From Gemmatales bacterium (lineage in GTDB: Bacteria > Planctomycetota > Planctomycetia > Gemmatales > Gemmataceae): a stretch of 64,000 nucleotides of DNA. Location of the stretch: NCBI GenBank assembly GCA_026004675.1, contig BPJP01000014.1, forward strand, positions 85,404-149,403, read 5' to 3'. The position numbers were made by a program, and so were the translations under genes. Position 1 is the stretch's first letter; the number at the start of each line of letters is the position of its first letter. The notes below the pieces were generated by a model. That model ran no database searches. It had not been told where the DNA came from and saw only the letters and a program-made list of their open reading frames with translations. Below, piece by piece: positions 61,850 to 64,000 of this stretch.

Positions 61850-64000
61850 TTGATCACATTGGAGACCGGTTTGCAAAAAGAAAAGGTACGAGTCTACTCG
61901 CTGGCGCGTGAACTGAAAATGGAGAGCAAGGATCTCCTGGAAATCTGCCGCCAGGCGGGCTTTGACGTGAAAAACCAGCTGAGCAGCTTGGATCCGGAGC
62001 AAAGGGATCAAGTAGTACAACTGGTGAAGAAAGGGGGTGCGCGCCCAGCGGCTCCGGTAGCCCCCGCGAAGCCGGTCATTCCGACGAACTTGCTGAAGCC
62101 GGTCCCGAACTTGAGCAGTCGGCCCAAGCCGCGTGAATCGTCGCCGCCTTCGCCGCCATCGACCCAGGCGCCGCCTGCTGCCGAAGCGCCCTCACCGACA
62201 AAGGTGCCTCCAGCAGCGGAAGCAAAACCAAAAGAGGAAACGCCCCCTCCAGCGCCGTCTGTCGAACCGGCACCACCCGCGCCAGCCGCCGAGGCACCGC
62301 CTACCGCTCCATCGGCCGCGCCGACTCCGCCCGCTGAAACCAAACCACCTCCCGCTATCCAGCCGCCACGGCCGCCGGAGATTCCTGTCCCAGGCAAAGT
62401 GCCCGATCTCAATCAACGGCGGGCTGATCGAGCACGTCGGCGAAGCGAGCGCAGTCGGCCTGTTCCGATTCCGTTGGCCACGCCGCCGCCTTTGAAATCA
62501 GCCAAACCCAAAGAAACCAAGAAACCTCAGCAGCCCGCCGCTCAAACGCCGATTGCCAGGCCGCCCGAGGTGCTCAGTGGCAGGGCGGTCAACGTCCAGG
62601 ATTTGCTGAAAAAAGCAGCGAAACAGCAAGAGTCGCTTGCCGATATCGACGACGAAGAAGAGGAACCCAAGGGCAAGGGTCGGCCGCGAGGCGTCGCTGG
62701 ACGTGACAAACGACACCAGCAAAGGGCTGACCGGGCCAAACTGCGCAAAGGACGCGAAGCCGAACGTGGACGCCGACTTTTGATCGGCCTCGACGAAGAA
62801 CGTCCTCAGCGCAATTTCCGCCAAAGACTCGCCAAAGTCAAAAACAAGATTAAAGGACCAGCGCCCAGAAAGGGTAAAATCCCGATCGATCTGCCGATCA
62901 CCGTTCGCTCTCTCTCCGAAGCCATCGGCTTGCGCGTCGGCGACGTCTTGATGAAATTGCTCAGTCTCGGTGCTGACGCCGCTACCAATATCAACTCCGT
63001 CATCGACCCGGACCTTGCTGAGACCATCGCGATCGACGCCGGCTGCGAATTGGAAATCAAGAAAACGGTCGACGTCGAAGAGGAACTGCTCGCGGAGCAT
63101 CGCGCCGAAGACCCGCCGGACAAACTCGTGCCGCGGGCTCCGATCGTGGCCGTTTTGGGGCACGTCGACCATGGCAAGACCTCGCTTTTGGATCGCATTC
63201 GCAAATCGAATGTCGCCGATACGGAGGTTGGCGGGATCACACAGGTGATCCGCGCCTGGCGCGTCGAACATGGCGGGCGTCCGATCACGTTTCTCGATAC
63301 TCCAGGGCACGAAGCATTTACAAAAATGCGTGCTCGCGGCGCTCAGGTGACCGACATCGCCGTGATCGTCGTCGCTGCCGACGACGGTGTCATGCCGCAA
63401 ACGGAAGAAGCAATCAGCCACGCCCGCGCTGCCGGCGTGCCGATCGTCGTAGCGATCAACAAGATCGACCTTCCCAATGCCAATGTCAACCGAACGCGCA
63501 CGCAACTTTACGCCCATGAACTGATTCCTGACACGATGGGCGGCGATACTCCCTTCGTGGAAACCAGCGCCGCTACCGGCCAGGGCATTGACGAACTTTT
63601 GGACATGTTGTCCCTGGTCGCCGAATTGCGCGAGTTGAAAGCCAATCCGGACAAACCGGCTCGTGGCGTCTGTCTGGAGGCCATGCTGAGCGAAGGCGAA
63701 GGGGTCCGAGCCACGGTCCTGGTTCAGGCAGGAACATTGCACCGCGGAGACGTGATCATCTGTGGCCACAGCTATGGTCGAGTTCGGGCCATGTATGACG
63801 ACCTTGCTCGGCCAATCGAGCAGGCAGGACCCAGTGTACCGGCCATTATCACGGGGCTGGATGTTGTTCCCAATGCGGACGACCCGTTCTACGTCGTCCG
63901 AGACCTGGCCACGGCGCGAGAAATTGCCGAAAAACGCAAGGAACGCTTGCACGAATCGGCGATCCTGCAACGCCCGCCGGCGCGGCTGGAAATGCTCGGC
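61850..64000 (+). CDS. infB: Translation initiation factor IF-2, 3'-truncated by window edge
   Basis: The reading frame is uninterrupted from TTG 61850 to the right edge. AAAGG lies about 9 bases upstream. The N-terminal helix (KEKVRVYSLARELKMESKDL) is the IF2 N-domain repeat; a long Pro/Ala/Glu/Lys-rich linker (residues about 65-260) leads to a conserved IF2 N-terminal region (LSEAIGLRVGDVLMKLLSLG) and the GTPase domain: G1 GHVDHGKTSLLD, switch I GGITQVIRAWRVEH, G3 DTPGHEAFTKMR, G4 NKIDLPNANV. IF2 brings fMet-tRNA to the 30S subunit. About 150-200 residues of domains III and IV lie beyond the window. TTG 61859 is an alternative start. Confidence 0.95.
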   Translation, partial: MITLETGLQKEKVRVYSLARELKMESKDLLEICRQAGFDVKNQLSSLDPEQRDQVVQLVKKGGARPAAPVAPAKPVIPTNLLKPVPNLSSRPKPRESSPPSPPSTQAPPAAEAPSPTKVPPAAEAKPKEETPPPAPSVEPAPPAPAAEAPPTAPSAAPTPPAETKPPPAIQPPRPPEIPVPGKVPDLNQRRADRARRRSERSRPVPIPLATPPPLKSAKPKETKKPQQPAAQTPIARPPEVLSGRAVNVQDLLKKAAKQQESLADIDDEEEEPKGKGRPRGVAGRDKRHQQRADRAKLRKGREAERGRRLLIGLDEERPQRNFRQRLAKVKNKIKGPAPRKGKIPIDLPITVRSLSEAIGLRVGDVLMKLLSLGADAATNINSVIDPDLAETIAIDAGCELEIKKTVDVEEELLAEHRAEDPPDKLVPRAPIVAVLGHVDHGKTSLLDRIRKSNVADTEVGGITQVIRAWRVEHGGRPITFLDTPGHEAFTKMRARGAQVTDIAVIVVAADDGVMPQTEEAISHARAAGVPIVVAINKIDLPNANVNRTRTQLYAHELIPDTMGGDTPFVETSAATGQGIDELLDMLSLVAELRELKANPDKPARGVCLEAMLSEGEGVRATVLVQAGTLHRGDVIICGHSYGRVRAMYDDLARPIEQAGPSVPAIITGLDVVPNADDPFYVVRDLATAREIAEKRKERLHESAILQRPPARLEMLG

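Noticed and set aside
62498..63970. 490-residue open frame on the minus strand
   Set aside because: It is antisense to the unbroken infB frame; its composition is that of shadow translation and no start signal precedes it.

Overview
The window looks like chromosomal DNA of a planctomycete. The evidence is a combination of traits: very large secreted or membrane proteins with PQQ-like, TPR or FGE domains, Ser/Thr kinases of the HCDIKP type, the small basic protein shared by the PVC superphylum, a ResB plus very large CcsA pair, a dihydropteroate-synthase-like protein of the methanopterin type, and many conserved proteins of unknown function. Base composition is moderately GC-rich. I saw no rRNA, tRNA, CRISPR array, insertion sequence or prophage. 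Most of the DNA is ordinary core and envelope coding sequence.

Layout. 1-10 kb: the 5' part of a Ser/Thr kinase (runs off the left end), a ParA ATPase, the small basic protein, a histidine phosphatase and serS; then on the minus strand a glycosyltransferase, two tandem paralogous secreted proteins, a TPR membrane protein, queF and a conserved unknown. 10-20.6 kb: a sulfite reductase hemoprotein with an added C-terminal repeat domain and four apparent frameshifts, an amidohydrolase, a minus-strand hemD-dotU-tssM-like cluster and a 1246-residue PQQ-type protein. 20.8-32 kb: a TPR/metallopeptidase, a MazG-like protein overlapping a large membrane protein, an ABC ATPase, a lipoprotein and YkgJ-type pair, Bpt, an alpha/beta hydrolase, ispG (three apparent frameshifts) and a PilZ protein. 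32-42 kb: a Dabb protein, the DHPS-like protein, an SGNH hydrolase, a zinc-ribbon protein, an S9 peptidase fused to an FGE-like domain, a Pro/Cys-rich secreted protein and a tandem kinase/pseudokinase. 42-54 kb: resB-ccsA, the rpmF-plsX-enolase-superfamily operon, a GFPGG-repeat protein, a membrane dipeptidase and a sulfatase-like protein without the active-site motif. 54-64 kb: ruvX, a secreted unknown, typA, a conserved unknown, rdgB, a repeat cluster, a structured leader with an intrinsic terminator, nusA and the 5' part of infB.

Functional groupings: translation and its factors (serS, rpmF, typA, nusA, infB), cytochrome c maturation (resB-ccsA), sulfur assimilation and tetrapyrrole synthesis (sulfite reductase with siroheme ligands, hemD), isoprenoid and phospholipid synthesis (ispG, plsX), queuosine (queF) and nucleotide hygiene (rdgB, MazG-like).

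Two cautions matter for any user. First, nine single-base disruptions (four in sulfite reductase, three in ispG, one in a kinase, one in ccsA) are each repaired by removing one base from a homopolymer of 2-6. I read these as probable sequence errors, because ispG and ccsA should be functional. Second, a dispersed two-hairpin repeat family occurs near 30.4 kb and 59.6-59.8 kb, with compensatory base changes in its stem. No searches were run; family names rest on recognised motifs.
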